Both the position numbers and the translations under genes were made by a program. Of a DNA stretch of 42,055 nucleotides, positions 1 through 9,770 are shown piece after piece. Positions within the stretch are counted from its first letter, which is position 1; each line of letters starts with the position of its first letter. Below the pieces are notes generated by a model. The model ran no database searches. It was given only the letters and a program-made list of their open reading frames with translations, and was not told the DNA's origin. The stretch comes from an uncultured Bacilli bacterium (GTDB taxonomy: Bacteria; Bacillota_I; Bacilli_A; RF39; UBA660). The stretch is taken from assembly GCA_947631295.1 (NCBI GenBank), contig CANRKU010000009.1, forward strand, positions 1 to 42,055, read 5' to 3'.

Positions 1-2
1 AT

Positions 3-2396
3 TATACAAAAGAAGGAACAACCGAAAATACAGTAACAAGTGGTACTATTACATTTTTGTATACGGAAGTATCAGGAGTAGGAAAAGGAATTCAAATTAG
101 TGATGCCTATCCGATGACAGATGAACAAGGAAAGAAGCAAACAGGACAAGGAAGCTATTTTGATTTTAAGATAACTAGTCAAACAACTAGTAATATTTCT
201 ATTCCTTATGAGGTAACAGCTAGAAAGAGTAATGACTCTACTTTAGAAAACGATGCCATAAAAGTCTATTTGACAGAAAAAGTAGGAGAAGAGGAAAAAT
301 TAGTTTTATTAGAAAACTATAGTAAGTTAGAAGATACCAGTCAAGTAACAGCTAAAGGATATACAGAAAAAGTAATTTATACAGATAAAGTACCAGCAAA
401 TCAAAGTAATTATGAAAAGAATTTTAGACTAAGAATGTGGATAGATGAAAAAACAGATTTTAGTGGAAAAGAAGAAGAAACAGGAAATGTAACTTATCCA
501 TATAATGGGAAAACATTTACTCTAACAGTAAATGTATATTCAAATGGTAAAGTAGTAACGAATAAAGAAGGAGTAATGGAAGGAGATAGTATCTTATCTA
601 TTTTAAGTGATAATGAATTTGAAGATGGTTATTATCAATTTGAGGTGAAAGAAGAAACATATCTAGTACATATGTATGTATATGATGGTAATCAACATTG
701 GACAAGTGAAGATGAAACTATATTTGGAGATGCACAAGATGTAGCAACAGCAACAGAAAATGCCAAGAATATGGTCATTGTAAAGGTAAAGGGAGATTTA
801 ACAATAGAAGAAGATACAGTAGTAGGACCTTATTTTACTGATTATGGAGGACCGAAAGGATTCTTATTATATGTAGAAGGAACTTTAACTAATAAAGGAA
901 CGATAGATAATTCCCATGGAGCAAAAGCAGAAGGACAAAATGTATATTTATGGAGAAATTCTAATGGAAGTTATGAAACTGTACCTGCAGTAGGTGGAAA
1001 AGGTCATGCTGGAGTTACTACTACGTCTACATTTGGTGCTTATCCAGGAGAAAGTGGAAAAGGACGTCAAACTGGAGGTGGAGGATCAGCTGGTGGATGG
1101 AATGGTACTACTGGAAATGGAGGAGATGGAACAAGTTACTCTGGAGGAACAGGATCTGGAGGTGGAGATAAAGGAAATGGACAGGCTGGAAGTCCCAATG
1201 GAGGAGCTGGTGGAAATGCACTAGGATCTGGAGGTGGAGCTGGAGGAGGAGCCGGAAATCCAGGAGGCTCTTCTATAGGAAACGCTTCAAAAGGCTCTAA
1301 CGGAACTGGTGGATTATTAGTGGTTTATGCTAATACGCTTATTAATCAAGGAAAGATTACAGCAGAGGGGGCAGCAGGAGGAATAGGAAATAATTTAGGT
1401 GGATATTCAGGAGGAGGTTCTATTAATCTTTTCTATACTGGAGAATATCAAAATAAAGGTATGATTTCTGCTGTTGCTAAATCTTATAATAATGTTATGG
1501 TAGGAGGATGTGGAACTACTACCGTAGGTGTGATTCAAACAGGGGATTTTATAGAAATAGAAAAATCATACATTTATACTGGAACAGAAGAAACTTTTGT
1601 AACGCCAGTTTCTGGTAATTATAGATTAGAAACATGGGGTGCACAAGGTGGCAATGCGTCTAGTAGTTATTTAGGTGGATATGGTGCCTATGCTAGTGGT
1701 ACGATACATCTTTCCAAAAATGAAATTTTATATATTAATGTTGGTGGGCAAGGACAAAACACCACTACTTCTAGTAATCAAATAGCTATGGGTGGCTATA
1801 ATGGTGGTGGTAATGCTTATAATTTTAGTTCTAGTGGTAGAATTGCCGCATCAGGTGGAGGTGCCACTCATATCGCCAAAAAAACAGGAATTTTATCATC
1901 TCTAGAAAATAATATTGATCAAATATTAATTGTTTCAGCAGGAGGTGGCGGTACTTGGTATTATTCATCTGCTTATCATACTGTTAATATTGGCCATGCT
2001 GGAGGATATATTGGAAATGGTTCTTCTTATATTCGTTCTTCTGCTAGTGGTACATGTAATGGAGGTACTCAAAATGGTCCTGGTCCTGATGTTGATGGTG
2101 GCATATTAGCTTCTTTTGGTCAAGGTGCATCTAGTTCAACTTCCTATAGTTCCGGTAGTTCTGGAGGCGGAGGTGGATTTTATGGTGGTAATGTTAATAT
2201 TTATGCATCAGGTGGAGGTTCTAGCTATATAGGTAATGTTTTACTATCTAATAAAGTCATGTACTGCTATAGTTGTGCAGAATCAGAAGATGAAGCTACT
2301 AAGACCATTTCTACAACTAATGTCTCTAAAGATCCAATTAGTTATTATGCTAAAGAAGGAGATGGCTACGCCAAAATTACGTATTTAGGGGAGTAA
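3..2396 (+). CDS. Glycine-rich surface protein, 5' partial
   Basis: The reading frame is open to the left edge, so the true start and any signal peptide lie outside the window. The first ~180 residues are beta-rich and resemble the extracellular domain of Gram-positive surface or fibre proteins (ISDAYPMTDEQG, then a YDF-type strand). A glycine tract follows (bases ~1010-1310, rich in GGG, GSGG and GAGG). The C-terminal ~270 residues (bases ~1550-2390) carry the pattern YTGTEETF, LETWGAQGGN, INVGGQGQ, ASGGGATH, LIVSAGGGG, GGGGFYGG. This is the glycine-rich domain also found in bacterial adhesins and in ALK-type receptor ectodomains. No LPxTG motif is visible at the C-terminus. A hairpin terminator follows. 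The role is inferred as cell-surface structure or adhesion; the ligand is unknown. Confidence 0.75.
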   Translation, partial: YTKEGTTENTVTSGTITFLYTEVSGVGKGIQISDAYPMTDEQGKKQTGQGSYFDFKITSQTTSNISIPYEVTARKSNDSTLENDAIKVYLTEKVGEEEKLVLLENYSKLEDTSQVTAKGYTEKVIYTDKVPANQSNYEKNFRLRMWIDEKTDFSGKEEETGNVTYPYNGKTFTLTVNVYSNGKVVTNKEGVMEGDSILSILSDNEFEDGYYQFEVKEETYLVHMYVYDGNQHWTSEDETIFGDAQDVATATENAKNMVIVKVKGDLTIEEDTVVGPYFTDYGGPKGFLLYVEGTLTNKGTIDNSHGAKAEGQNVYLWRNSNGSYETVPAVGGKGHAGVTTTSTFGAYPGESGKGRQTGGGGSAGGWNGTTGNGGDGTSYSGGTGSGGGDKGNGQAGSPNGGAGGNALGSGGGAGGGAGNPGGSSIGNASKGSNGTGGLLVVYANTLINQGKITAEGAAGGIGNNLGGYSGGGSINLFYTGEYQNKGMISAVAKSYNNVMVGGCGTTTVGVIQTGDFIEIEKSYIYTGTEETFVTPVSGNYRLETWGAQGGNASSSYLGGYGAYASGTIHLSKNEILYINVGGQGQNTTTSSNQIAMGGYNGGGNAYNFSSSGRIAASGGGATHIAKKTGILSSLENNIDQILIVSAGGGGTWYYSSAYHTVNIGHAGGYIGNGSSYIRSSASGTCNGGTQNGPGPDVDGGILASFGQGASSSTSYSSGSSGGGGGFYGGNVNIYASGGGSSYIGNVLLSNKVMYCYSCAESEDEATKTISTTNVSKDPISYYAKEGDGYAKITYLGE

Positions 2397-2436
2397 ATTA
2401 TTATTTCTTAAAAATATATCGAATAGTTCATTGTTC

Positions 2437-2477
2437 AAAAGAAAAATATGATATTTTTTTGTATTTTTCTTTTTTAA
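2437..2477 (+). terminator. Rho-independent terminator after the glycine-rich protein gene
   Basis: AAAAGAAAAATA (2437-2448) pairs with TATTTTTCTTTT (2462-2473) and is followed by T residues. Confidence 0.7.
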
Positions 2478-2506
2478 TTGAAATTTCAATAAGAATGATT
2501 TATAAT
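2478..2506 (+). promoter_or_regulatory. SigA-type promoter for the PMT-like gene
   Basis: TTGAAA (2478-2483), a 17-nt spacer, then TATAAT (2501-2506). AGGAGG and the ATG at 2530 follow. Confidence 0.7.
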
Positions 2507-2529
2507 GATTAATATAGGAGGCTATAGAT

Positions 2530-4437
2530 ATGAAAAAGAAATTGAAAAATCAAGATAATAAGGAATCTAGATTAAAAAACTTTTTTCATAACTTTTCTGA
2601 TCATTCTTCAAAATTAGATAGAAAAGACTGGATTGTATTAGGAATTTTGATGGTTTTTTATTTTATCATTTCTTTTTATCATTTAGGAACTTTGCAGAGT
2701 CCTAAAACTTACTATCAATTTACTTATGAAGGAGATAGTGTTGGAGTTAGTTTACCAGGTGTTAGTCAAGAAATATCTAAAATTCGTTATTATAATGGCC
2801 CAGAAATAGGAAATTTTTCTGTACAAACATCAACTGATGGTGAAACCTATACTGAAGTTGCAACACTACAAGGAACCTATGTTTTTGCATGGGAAGATGT
2901 CATAATTGAATCTAATGCAAAATATATTAAAATTGTCGCAAATACTCCTGGTAGTTATTTAGGAGAAATTCAATTATATGATCAATATGGCGAAAAGTTA
3001 TTAACAAAAGCATCTGATGACCAAAGTGCAGTTGTAATTGACGAAGCTGAAACAGTTCCTGCCAGCATTAGTAGTATGAATAGTAGTTATTTTGATGAAA
3101 TTTATTTTGCTCGTAGTGCTTATGAATATGTGCATGGTATTAATACCATGGAGTGGGTTCATCCGCCATTAGGAAAATTAATTATGGCAATACCTATATT
3201 ATTATTTGGTATGAGTACATTTAGCTATCGTTTAATGGGAACTTTAGCTGGATTATTGATGATACCTGTTATTTATATTTTTGCTAAACGTATTTTTAAA
3301 AATAGAAAATGGGCAACCTTAGCAGGAATATTAATGACTTTTGATACTTTCCATTTTGCTCAAACTAGAATGGGTACCGTTGATAGTTTTCTAGTATTAT
3401 TTATTATGTTATCCGCTTTATTTATGTATCAATATCTGTCTTTAGATAAAAATAGTAAATTTAGTACAAAATTAAAAAATTTATTTTTATCAGGTTTATT
3501 TATAGGATGCAGTATTGCTACTAAATGGACAGGATTATATACTGGTCTTGCTTTGGCAATTGTATTCTTTAGTGATTTGATTGTTAAAGGTATTAAGAAA
3601 AAGAAAATAAAGATAGATGTGAACCGTGCTTTATTATTAGGTTTATTTACTTTATGTATTGTTCCAATTACGATTTATTATCTTACGGCTTTATTTGCAA
3701 CTGGTCAACTGGCAATTTTACTTACGGTTATATATTATATTTTATTGGTATTAATTGGCATTTTCTACTATATTGTTAAGGTAGATCGAGAATCTTTAAA
3801 AATTATTCTTGCTTGTATATTATTTTTCTTAGTAATTCCTGCAATTATTTATATTTTATGTTATTTATTATTCCCAACTGTATATGGATATCAGGATAAT
3901 AGTATTTCAGGAATTATTACTCAGATTCAAAATATGTATGACTATCATTCTAAATTAACCGCAAGTCATGATTTTTCATCAAAATGGTATACGTGGCCAT
4001 TTATGATTAAACCAGTTTGGTATTATGTTGGATATTATGGAGGAAATGTAAAATCTACTATTGTCGGAATTGGAAATCCAGCAATTTGGTGGTTTGGAGT
4101 TTTAGCATTTATCTTTGTACTGATGGCAGCAATTATTAAAAGAAAAAAAGAAATGCTATTTATACTAACATTTATTCTATGCAGTTATTTACCTTATATG
4201 TTTATTGGTAGAGTTATGTTTATGTATCATTATTTTCCAACATTACCGTTTATTATGCTTGCTATTGTTGCTTTTGTTAGGTGGATTACTAAAAAAATCC
4301 AAAGTAATAGTTTTTATATTTTCTATATTGCGTTGGTAGTTTTATTATTCTTTATATTCTATCCAGTTGTATCTGGTTTACTAACAACAAGTAATTACAT
4401 AGATAGTTTAAAATGGCTTTCTACTTGGATTTTTTAA
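2530..4437 (+). CDS. PMT-like (GT39-type) protein mannosyltransferase with discoidin-like domain
   Basis: This is a 635-residue polytopic membrane protein. After a cytosolic lysine-rich tail and one membrane segment (~residues 35-55) comes an external domain of ~130 residues (~60-190) that looks like an F5/8-type beta-sandwich (YYNGPEIGNFSVQTSTDG, AKYIKIVA). Then comes the family signature FDEIYFARSAYEY, with the acidic D-E pair, and HPPLGK, followed by about nine hydrophobic helices. PMT enzymes transfer a sugar from a lipid-linked donor to Ser/Thr of exported proteins. The N-terminal beta-sandwich is an addition to the core fold. The start has AGGAGG at good spacing and its own promoter. 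The Ser/Thr/Pro-rich protein encoded just downstream (4841-6301) is a plausible substrate, which is inference only. Confidence 0.8.
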   Translation: MKKKLKNQDNKESRLKNFFHNFSDHSSKLDRKDWIVLGILMVFYFIISFYHLGTLQSPKTYYQFTYEGDSVGVSLPGVSQEISKIRYYNGPEIGNFSVQTSTDGETYTEVATLQGTYVFAWEDVIIESNAKYIKIVANTPGSYLGEIQLYDQYGEKLLTKASDDQSAVVIDEAETVPASISSMNSSYFDEIYFARSAYEYVHGINTMEWVHPPLGKLIMAIPILLFGMSTFSYRLMGTLAGLLMIPVIYIFAKRIFKNRKWATLAGILMTFDTFHFAQTRMGTVDSFLVLFIMLSALFMYQYLSLDKNSKFSTKLKNLFLSGLFIGCSIATKWTGLYTGLALAIVFFSDLIVKGIKKKKIKIDVNRALLLGLFTLCIVPITIYYLTALFATGQLAILLTVIYYILLVLIGIFYYIVKVDRESLKIILACILFFLVIPAIIYILCYLLFPTVYGYQDNSISGIITQIQNMYDYHSKLTASHDFSSKWYTWPFMIKPVWYYVGYYGGNVKSTIVGIGNPAIWWFGVLAFIFVLMAAIIKRKKEMLFILTFILCSYLPYMFIGRVMFMYHYFPTLPFIMLAIVAFVRWITKKIQSNSFYIFYIALVVLLFFIFYPVVSGLLTTSNYIDSLKWLSTWIF

Positions 4438-4454
4438 AAAAATGAAGAATTTTG

Positions 4455-4483
4455 TTTCAAGATAATTCCTTTTTTGCTATAAT
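4455..4483 (+). promoter_or_regulatory. SigA-type promoter for the Smr gene
   Basis: TTTCAA (4455-4460), a 17-nt spacer, TATAAT (4478-4483). Its position rules out the upstream TTG at 4452 as the start of the next gene. Confidence 0.6.
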
Positions 4484-4499
4484 AGTTTTGGGTGGTAGA

Positions 4500-4784
4500 G
4501 TGGAAAGACATAAAATTAAAAGTGGCATGCTACTACAAAGTAATTTTCCAAGCATTGATTTGCACGGAGAAGATCGAAAATCGGCAGAATTATTAGTAAA
4601 ACAGTTTTTGAATGATTTAGAAAAACAAAAATATGAAAAAGCAGTTATTATTCATGGAATTGGTACTGGAATTTTAAAGAAACAAGTTCATCAAGTATTG
4701 CAACATGATAAGAGAGTTGAGAAATATTATATTGATTTTTTCAATGTTGGATGTACGATTGTAGAACTTAAAAAAAATAATTGA
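4500..4784 (+). CDS. Stand-alone Smr-domain protein
   Basis: This 94-residue protein is almost entirely a small MutS-related (Smr) domain, with the motifs IDLHGE and [11 protein letters not shown]. The same domain forms the C-terminus of MutS2, where it has nicking or RNA-cleaving activity. I chose the GTG at 4500 because a promoter (-10 at 4478-4483) lies between it and the longer in-frame TTG at 4452, and GGTGGTAGA precedes it. Stand-alone Smr proteins are common in Bacillota, but the substrate here is not shown by sequence. The next gene's -35 box overlaps this stop codon. Confidence 0.75.
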   Translation: MERHKIKSGMLLQSNFPSIDLHGEDRKSAELLVKQFLNDLEKQKYEKAVIIHGIGTGILKKQVHQVLQHDKRVEKYYIDFFNVGCTIVELKKNN

Positions 4785-4809
4785 CAAAATTTTCTTTTTA
4801 TGCTATTAT
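4781..4809 (+). promoter_or_regulatory. Strong SigA promoter overlapping the Smr stop codon
   Basis: A perfect TTGACA (4781-4786), a 17-nt spacer and TATTAT (4804-4809). TTGACA contains the TGA stop of the upstream gene. Confidence 0.8.
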
Positions 4810-4840
4810 ATACGGCATAAAACGAAGGGGGAATGTATAT

Positions 4841-6301
4841 ATGTATACAGAAGAAAGAAAAAAAAGAAGTTTACTTGTAGACTTTATTTTAAAACTAATC
4901 TTAATTATCATATTTGTTTTATTGCTTATTTGGTTAGTACCATGGCCAAATATGGATTCTTTAAATCCATTAAAGGATCAAATCTTTAATGCTAATTTGC
5001 AGACTATGAAAGAAGCTGGTATTTCATACTTTACTACAGAAAGATTACCAGTAGAAGTAGGGGATAAGACTACTTTGACACTTCAGAAAATGTTAGATAT
5101 GAAATTGTTAGTACCATTTACTGATAAAAATGGTGAATCTTGTGATGTTACTGCATCTTATGTTTCATTAGAAAAACGTGAGACTGAGTATTTAATGAAG
5201 GTTAACTTAAAATGTGGTGAAGAAGAGGATTATATTTTAGTACATTTAGGATGTTATTCATATTGTACTACTGATATTTGTGAAGCTAAACCAGGTAATA
5301 CTGAATCACCATCAACAACACCTAAGAATACACCTAAACCAAGTTCAAGTCCTACACCTACGAACAATCCTAATCCTTCAAACAGTCCAAAACCAAGTAC
5401 GAATCCAACACCAACAATTAGTCCAAGTCCTACTGTTAGTCCAAAACCTACACCAACTGTTTCACCATCGCCAACTGTTTCACCATCGCCAACTGTTTCA
5501 CCATCACCAACTGTTTCACCATCGCCAACTGTTTCACCATCACCAACTGTTTCACCATCGCCAACAACTACTCCTAAACCTCAGGTTAATAAGGAATATG
5601 AATATAAAAAATCAGTAGAGGCTACTTATAGTGCATGGTCAGCTTGGAAAAGATATATTAAAAAGAATAATGATGGTGTTGTATTTGAATTAACTGATAC
5701 CAAAGAAGTTGTAGATTTAGGTACTATTCGTACACAAATTGGTAATACTAAAGAAGTAAAAGGTCAAACTGTTGTTACAAAATCTGTTCAAAAGCAAGTA
5801 GGTACTTATACGTATAAAGTATGTACTAATTATACTTATGAAGCTGATGCTCATACTATTTATAAAATTGACAGTGATTGGCAATATGTAGACAATTATT
5901 ATAGTGGTTATAATCCTCCAGCAGATACTATGACATCACGTTGGATTTATCAAGGAGTTATTACTGATGAATGTAAAGAAGATTGTACTAACCATCCATT
6001 TACTCGTTATAGAGAGCAAAGAAGAACCGTAACTGCTTATACTGAATATTCTAATGTAACAGCTTCATGTACTAATATTGAAGAAAGATCTATTCCAGTA
6101 TATGGTACAGAATTAGAATCTTCTATTCAAGAATATGTGGTAAAACCATCAGAACCTGTATATGCAAATGTTAGATATTATAAAGTTAGAACTCGTACAT
6201 TGTTATCTAATGCTCAAACGTTATATAAATGGTCTTCATATAATGATCAATCATTATTATCACAAGGATATACTTATACTGGTAAAACAAGAACTAAATA
6301 A
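4841..6301 (+). CDS. Membrane-anchored protein with Ser/Thr/Pro repeat stalk
   Basis: This 486-residue protein begins with a basic tail (EERKKRS) and one strong membrane helix ([17 protein letters not shown]). A small extracellular domain of ~100 residues with several cysteines follows. Then comes a low-complexity Pro/Ser/Thr stalk (bases ~5290-5580) that includes six exact PTVSPS units. The ~240-residue C-terminal domain is rich in Tyr and Thr and has several Cys residues (CKEDC). I do not recognise the globular domains. The ATG at 4841 is chosen because AAGGGGG precedes it and a perfect promoter overlaps the longer in-frame start. The stalk is the kind of segment PMT enzymes glycosylate. 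Only 16 bp separate it from the next gene, so the two are probably co-transcribed. Confidence 0.7.
   Translation: MYTEERKKRSLLVDFILKLILIIIFVLLLIWLVPWPNMDSLNPLKDQIFNANLQTMKEAGISYFTTERLPVEVGDKTTLTLQKMLDMKLLVPFTDKNGESCDVTASYVSLEKRETEYLMKVNLKCGEEEDYILVHLGCYSYCTTDICEAKPGNTESPSTTPKNTPKPSSSPTPTNNPNPSNSPKPSTNPTPTISPSPTVSPKPTPTVSPSPTVSPSPTVSPSPTVSPSPTVSPSPTVSPSPTTTPKPQVNKEYEYKKSVEATYSAWSAWKRYIKKNNDGVVFELTDTKEVVDLGTIRTQIGNTKEVKGQTVVTKSVQKQVGTYTYKVCTNYTYEADAHTIYKIDSDWQYVDNYYSGYNPPADTMTSRWIYQGVITDECKEDCTNHPFTRYREQRRTVTAYTEYSNVTASCTNIEERSIPVYGTELESSIQEYVVKPSEPVYANVRYYKVRTRTLLSNAQTLYKWSSYNDQSLLSQGYTYTGKTRTK
5453..5560 (+). repeat. 18-bp tandem repeat, six copies
   Basis: Six in-frame copies of CCAACTGTTTCACCATCR start at 5453, 5471, 5489, 5507, 5525 and 5543. 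The only change is G or A at position 18, which is silent. It encodes PTVSPS units and should vary in copy number by slippage without breaking the frame. Confidence 0.95.
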
Positions 6302-6317
6302 AAAGGAGGAGTAAAAT

Positions 6318-9032
6318 ATGGATACAAATATTGTTGGTATTGTATTTGATCTAGATAAAGATAAATATAAAAAATTAAGAAAGCAAAATCCAAATACTGC
6401 TACTGTTTTAGCTGCACAAGCAATGTTGGTTTTTCATGGTGACAATAATCATGAATATATCGATATGACTAACTATGCGGATAGTGCTAAATTAAAAAAA
6501 GTACAAGAGTATATGAATAAAGCTAGTGCTGCTAGAGTAAATGGTGAGATTGTTGCTTATTATAGTGATGATATTAAGCTAATAGATTCTGTAGAAAGGG
6601 CAACAGGACATAAAGACTTTTTACCAAGAGCTGAAAGAGATAGAATTGTAGAAAAAGTTGTTGATAATGCTTTAAGTTCTATCGACGTTGATGAAAATCA
6701 AAATGAAAATTCTGATTTAAAGAAAAAAGTAACAGTAGGAGCTCTTGCTGCAGCTGGGTTATTAGCTCTTGCTGGTGGTGCTGGTGCTGGTTATGCTATG
6801 GGTCAGAAAGATGATAGCAAAAATGCTAATCCAGAAGCTCTTAATAGAATTGTTACAGAAATAGGTAATACTGATGTTAATATTGATAATATCAGTACCC
6901 CAATTTCATTAGAAGGTCAAGATTGGCTTTATTATGTAAATGAAGCTTTAGATAGTGACCAAAAATCACTTTTTATCAACCAAATCAGTCCATGGTTAAA
7001 TGAGGTAAATGCTAAAGAAGATTGGGAAAGAGCTACTCTTTCTCAGGAGCAAATGACTAATTACAAGTTTGATGATCCTGAATGTATATATGGTTTTACT
7101 GCTGATGAAGCTTATGCCCTTGCTTTGAGATTTAATGAGTATACTAACGATCAATATGTTTCTCTTACTGGTGGTAAAGAAATAGATACTATTGATATTA
7201 TGAATGATTCTAATAGTCAAAGTAATGGAGCTTTATCAAAAATTATTTCTTATTATGTTAATAGTGATGATTGCAATTTAAATATTTCAGCTTTGTTAAA
7301 TTTTAATGAAAAAGAACAAGCTAAAATTGTAGAATTTGAGACTTTATTTAGAGAATATAAAGCTTTGGATAATGAAAAAGGAAAAGAAAAAGAAGCAGAA
7401 ACTAAAATGCAAGAAATTAAAAAATCCCTAGTAAATTATGCTATGGATATTGATAGTGAACAGGTTAATGCTAAATCGTACATTTTAAGAACTTTTTTAC
7501 CAGCTGCTTCTATTATTTCTCAAATGCATCAATATCAAGATAAAATCCCAGTAACTTTATATGATACAAAAACTCAAACTAATGTAGATAAGGATATCAA
7601 AACAGCATTGTTTGATGAAATTACTATGAGAACATTAGTACTTGGTTATAATGAGACTGCAGTTATGGGTGCTTTTGATTCAGAAGCATTCTTAGAAGAA
7701 CATAATATTTCCACTTCAAGATATAATTTATTAAATACGGATGTAGCTAGAAGTATTGCTGATCAATCATGTGGTACTCAAGCTACTAGATTAGATGAAG
7801 CAAATAAATATATTGCAGCTCAAAGAAGTGAAGACCTTGCTATGGAGACAGCTTATGCTGGTAGTCAAAATATTGATTTATCTACTGTTGGTGCTTATGA
7901 TAATTTAAATAATGTTAGATCTCATTATGATCAATTGGTAAATGGAACTTTTGATGCTAATACAATTATTGAATTACTTAATAAAGATTTAATGGATAAA
8001 AATATTTATCCTAAAAATGTTGAATATTTTACTCAATACTTAATTACTGAAAAAATGATAGAGTACAAAAATACTCATGGAGTTACTCAAGGTAAAGTTG
8101 GAGATATTATTAAAGAAACATATCAACAAAATGTAAAAGTTACTGAAGCTGATTTAACTGCTCCAAATGTTACTGTTCGTAATCATGCTGGTGAAGTAGT
8201 ATCAGCTAGTGAAGCTATGGCTGAAGCAAGACAAGAAGATGCTAAAAATTCTACCTCATATGATTATGCAGCTTCTACTCCAGAAGAAAGTAAACAAGCT
8301 CAACAACAAGCTCAGGCTAGTCAAGGTTATGTTGATAGAACTGCATTATTACAAAATGTTTATAATGCTACTTATAATCATTTTTATGGTCAAGATGTAC
8401 TTGAAGCTACAACGGGATATGATCCTAGTTGGGCAACTTCTAGTGATCCTGAAATTGTTTCAAGACATAATAGTGCAAAGGCTTCTGCTGAAAATCGTAA
8501 AGCATTAGAAGAACAAGCTGCTCAGTTTAATCAACAACAACAGTCTCAGGCTCCAGTAATTGATGAGCAATTTAAAAATGCTGAAATTTATGAACAACCA
8601 CAAGCGCCTGTTGAAAGTCAAAATAATACTACTCAATCATCTACTAATGCTGATGTTATAAATAGTGCTCAGCAGGATGTTTCATCACAAGCTACACAAA
8701 ATTCAAATGCTGTTGAAAGTAATCAGCAAGTACCAGATTTTGATTATCTTCCAGGATTTGAAGATGCTGAAATTGAAGGAGATATTGAAATAGGAAATTC
8801 TAATTCTAATGAACAGATAAGTTTTTATACTACAGATACTGCAAATGATTTTTCTCAGGATTCTGCTTCATCAACCTCAAATGATAATATACCAACAATC
8901 GATGCTTCTCAATTTGGTTCTTTAGCTGATTTTGAAAGTTATATTGAAAATTTATCAGATGAAGAATTTAATTCTTTAATTGAAGGTTATTCTGAAGATG
9001 AACCAGTAGAAGAAGCAGGTTTTTCAAAATAA
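6318..9032 (+). CDS. Large single-pass membrane protein of unknown function
   Basis: This is 904 residues. The first ~135 look cytosolic and folded (GIVFDLDKDKYKKL, NGEIVAYYSDD). A Gly/Ala-rich membrane segment follows at ~146-166 (GALAAAGLLALAGGAGAGYAMG), then a ~730-residue, mostly helical, acidic extracellular part. The last ~200 residues are Gln/Asn/Ser-rich low complexity ending in an acidic segment. I see no cysteine pattern, enzyme motif or sorting signal that I can name. The AAGGAGGAG site lies just upstream, and the gene is 16 bp after the stalk protein, so it probably shares that operon. A role in the cell envelope is inferred from the topology only. Confidence 0.6.
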   Translation: MDTNIVGIVFDLDKDKYKKLRKQNPNTATVLAAQAMLVFHGDNNHEYIDMTNYADSAKLKKVQEYMNKASAARVNGEIVAYYSDDIKLIDSVERATGHKDFLPRAERDRIVEKVVDNALSSIDVDENQNENSDLKKKVTVGALAAAGLLALAGGAGAGYAMGQKDDSKNANPEALNRIVTEIGNTDVNIDNISTPISLEGQDWLYYVNEALDSDQKSLFINQISPWLNEVNAKEDWERATLSQEQMTNYKFDDPECIYGFTADEAYALALRFNEYTNDQYVSLTGGKEIDTIDIMNDSNSQSNGALSKIISYYVNSDDCNLNISALLNFNEKEQAKIVEFETLFREYKALDNEKGKEKEAETKMQEIKKSLVNYAMDIDSEQVNAKSYILRTFLPAASIISQMHQYQDKIPVTLYDTKTQTNVDKDIKTALFDEITMRTLVLGYNETAVMGAFDSEAFLEEHNISTSRYNLLNTDVARSIADQSCGTQATRLDEANKYIAAQRSEDLAMETAYAGSQNIDLSTVGAYDNLNNVRSHYDQLVNGTFDANTIIELLNKDLMDKNIYPKNVEYFTQYLITEKMIEYKNTHGVTQGKVGDIIKETYQQNVKVTEADLTAPNVTVRNHAGEVVSASEAMAEARQEDAKNSTSYDYAASTPEESKQAQQQAQASQGYVDRTALLQNVYNATYNHFYGQDVLEATTGYDPSWATSSDPEIVSRHNSAKASAENRKALEEQAAQFNQQQQSQAPVIDEQFKNAEIYEQPQAPVESQNNTTQSSTNADVINSAQQDVSSQATQNSNAVESNQQVPDFDYLPGFEDAEIEGDIEIGNSNSNEQISFYTTDTANDFSQDSASSTSNDNIPTIDASQFGSLADFESYIENLSDEEFNSLIEGYSEDEPVEEAGFSK

Positions 9033-9035
9033 TCA

Positions 9036-9064
9036 TTGACAATTAATCATAAAAAATATATAAT
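9036..9064 (+). promoter_or_regulatory. SigA promoter of the infC operon
   Basis: TTGACA (9036-9041), a 17-nt spacer and TATAAT (9059-9064). Confidence 0.85.
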
Positions 9065-9069
9065 GGAAT

Positions 9070-9207
9070 AGTAATTAAAAAGGAAAGAGATTTATAAATC
9101 CACCTGACGATAGCGAATAGCCGTAGGTAAAGAGCCAATATCAAAAATATAGATTATTCTATGATTAGGTTTTTAAAGGTGGATTTATATGTCCATCTTT
9201 TTTATAT
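9070..9207 (+). promoter_or_regulatory. L20-type leader with attenuator ahead of infC
   Basis: ATAAATCCACCT (9094-9105) can pair at long range with AGGTGGATTTAT (9177-9188). An alternative hairpin, GGTGGA (9179-9184) with TCCATC (9192-9197) and a T run, uses part of the same 3' arm and would act as a terminator. In Bacillota the infC-rpmI-rplT leader is bound by L20 and controlled by premature termination. Position and the two competing structures fit this; the L20 binding site itself was not verified. Confidence 0.75.
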
Positions 9208-9225
9208 TTTATGGAGGTGTTTTTT

Positions 9226-9756
9226 ATAGCAAGTAACAAAAATAATCAGCTTATTAATGAGCAGATTAAAGCAAGTCATGTTCTAGTAATTGGACCAAAT
9301 GGTGAACAGGTAGGGGTAAAGCCGATTCAAGATGCTTTGACACTCGCTTCTTATGCTGGATTAGACTTGGTAATGTTAAATCCAAATCAAAATCCGCCTG
9401 TATGTAAAGTGATGGATTATAATAAATATCGTTACGAAAAACAGAAAAGGGAAAAAGAAGCTTTGAAAAAGCAGAAAGCCAGTAGTTCTGAATTAAAAGA
9501 ATTTCGTTTATCTCCAGTGATTGATGTTGGTGACTTTGAAACTAAGTTAAGACAAGTTACAAAATATCTTGAAAAAGGGGATAAAATTAAGTTATCAATT
9601 CGTTTTAAAGGAAGACAGATGGCTCATACAGAACTTGGTCGTGAAGTATTAGAAAAATTTGCATCTAGATTAGAAAATATTTCTACCATTGAACAAAATG
9701 CAAAAATAGATGGTAGAACTATGATAATGTTATTAGCACCAAAAAAAGAAAAGTAA
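9226..9756 (+). CDS. infC: Translation initiation factor IF-3
   Basis: IF-3 binds the 30S subunit and checks the start codon. The 176-residue product shows the N-terminal domain (LINEQIKASHVLVIGPNGEQ, then PPVCKVMDYNKYRYE) and the C-terminal domain (EFRLSPVIDVGDFETKLRQ, IRFKGRQMAH). The start is unusual. The only nearby ATG, at 9211, is joined to the Shine-Dalgarno sequence GGAGGTG (9213-9219) and has no site of its own upstream. Homology begins at about IASNKNNQLINEQ, and an ATA codon at 9226 sits at the right spacing. A rare start (AUU in many bacteria) is a known feature of infC, used by IF-3 to repress itself. AUA here is inferred. Confidence 0.9.
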   Translation: MASNKNNQLINEQIKASHVLVIGPNGEQVGVKPIQDALTLASYAGLDLVMLNPNQNPPVCKVMDYNKYRYEKQKREKEALKKQKASSSELKEFRLSPVIDVGDFETKLRQVTKYLEKGDKIKLSIRFKGRQMAHTELGREVLEKFASRLENISTIEQNAKIDGRTMIMLLAPKKEK

Positions 9757-9770
9757 TATAGGAGGAACTT

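Noticed and set aside
994-1224. A 76-codon frame inside the glycine-rich region
   Set aside because: Shadow of the GGA-rich glycine tract in another frame.
5453-5560. The 18-bp tandem repeat as a CRISPR array
   Set aside because: The units are contiguous without spacers and code in frame for PTVSPS. No cas genes are present.
5280-5618. A His/Gln/Leu-rich 112-codon frame
   Set aside because: Shadow of the 18-bp repeat in the stalk protein gene.
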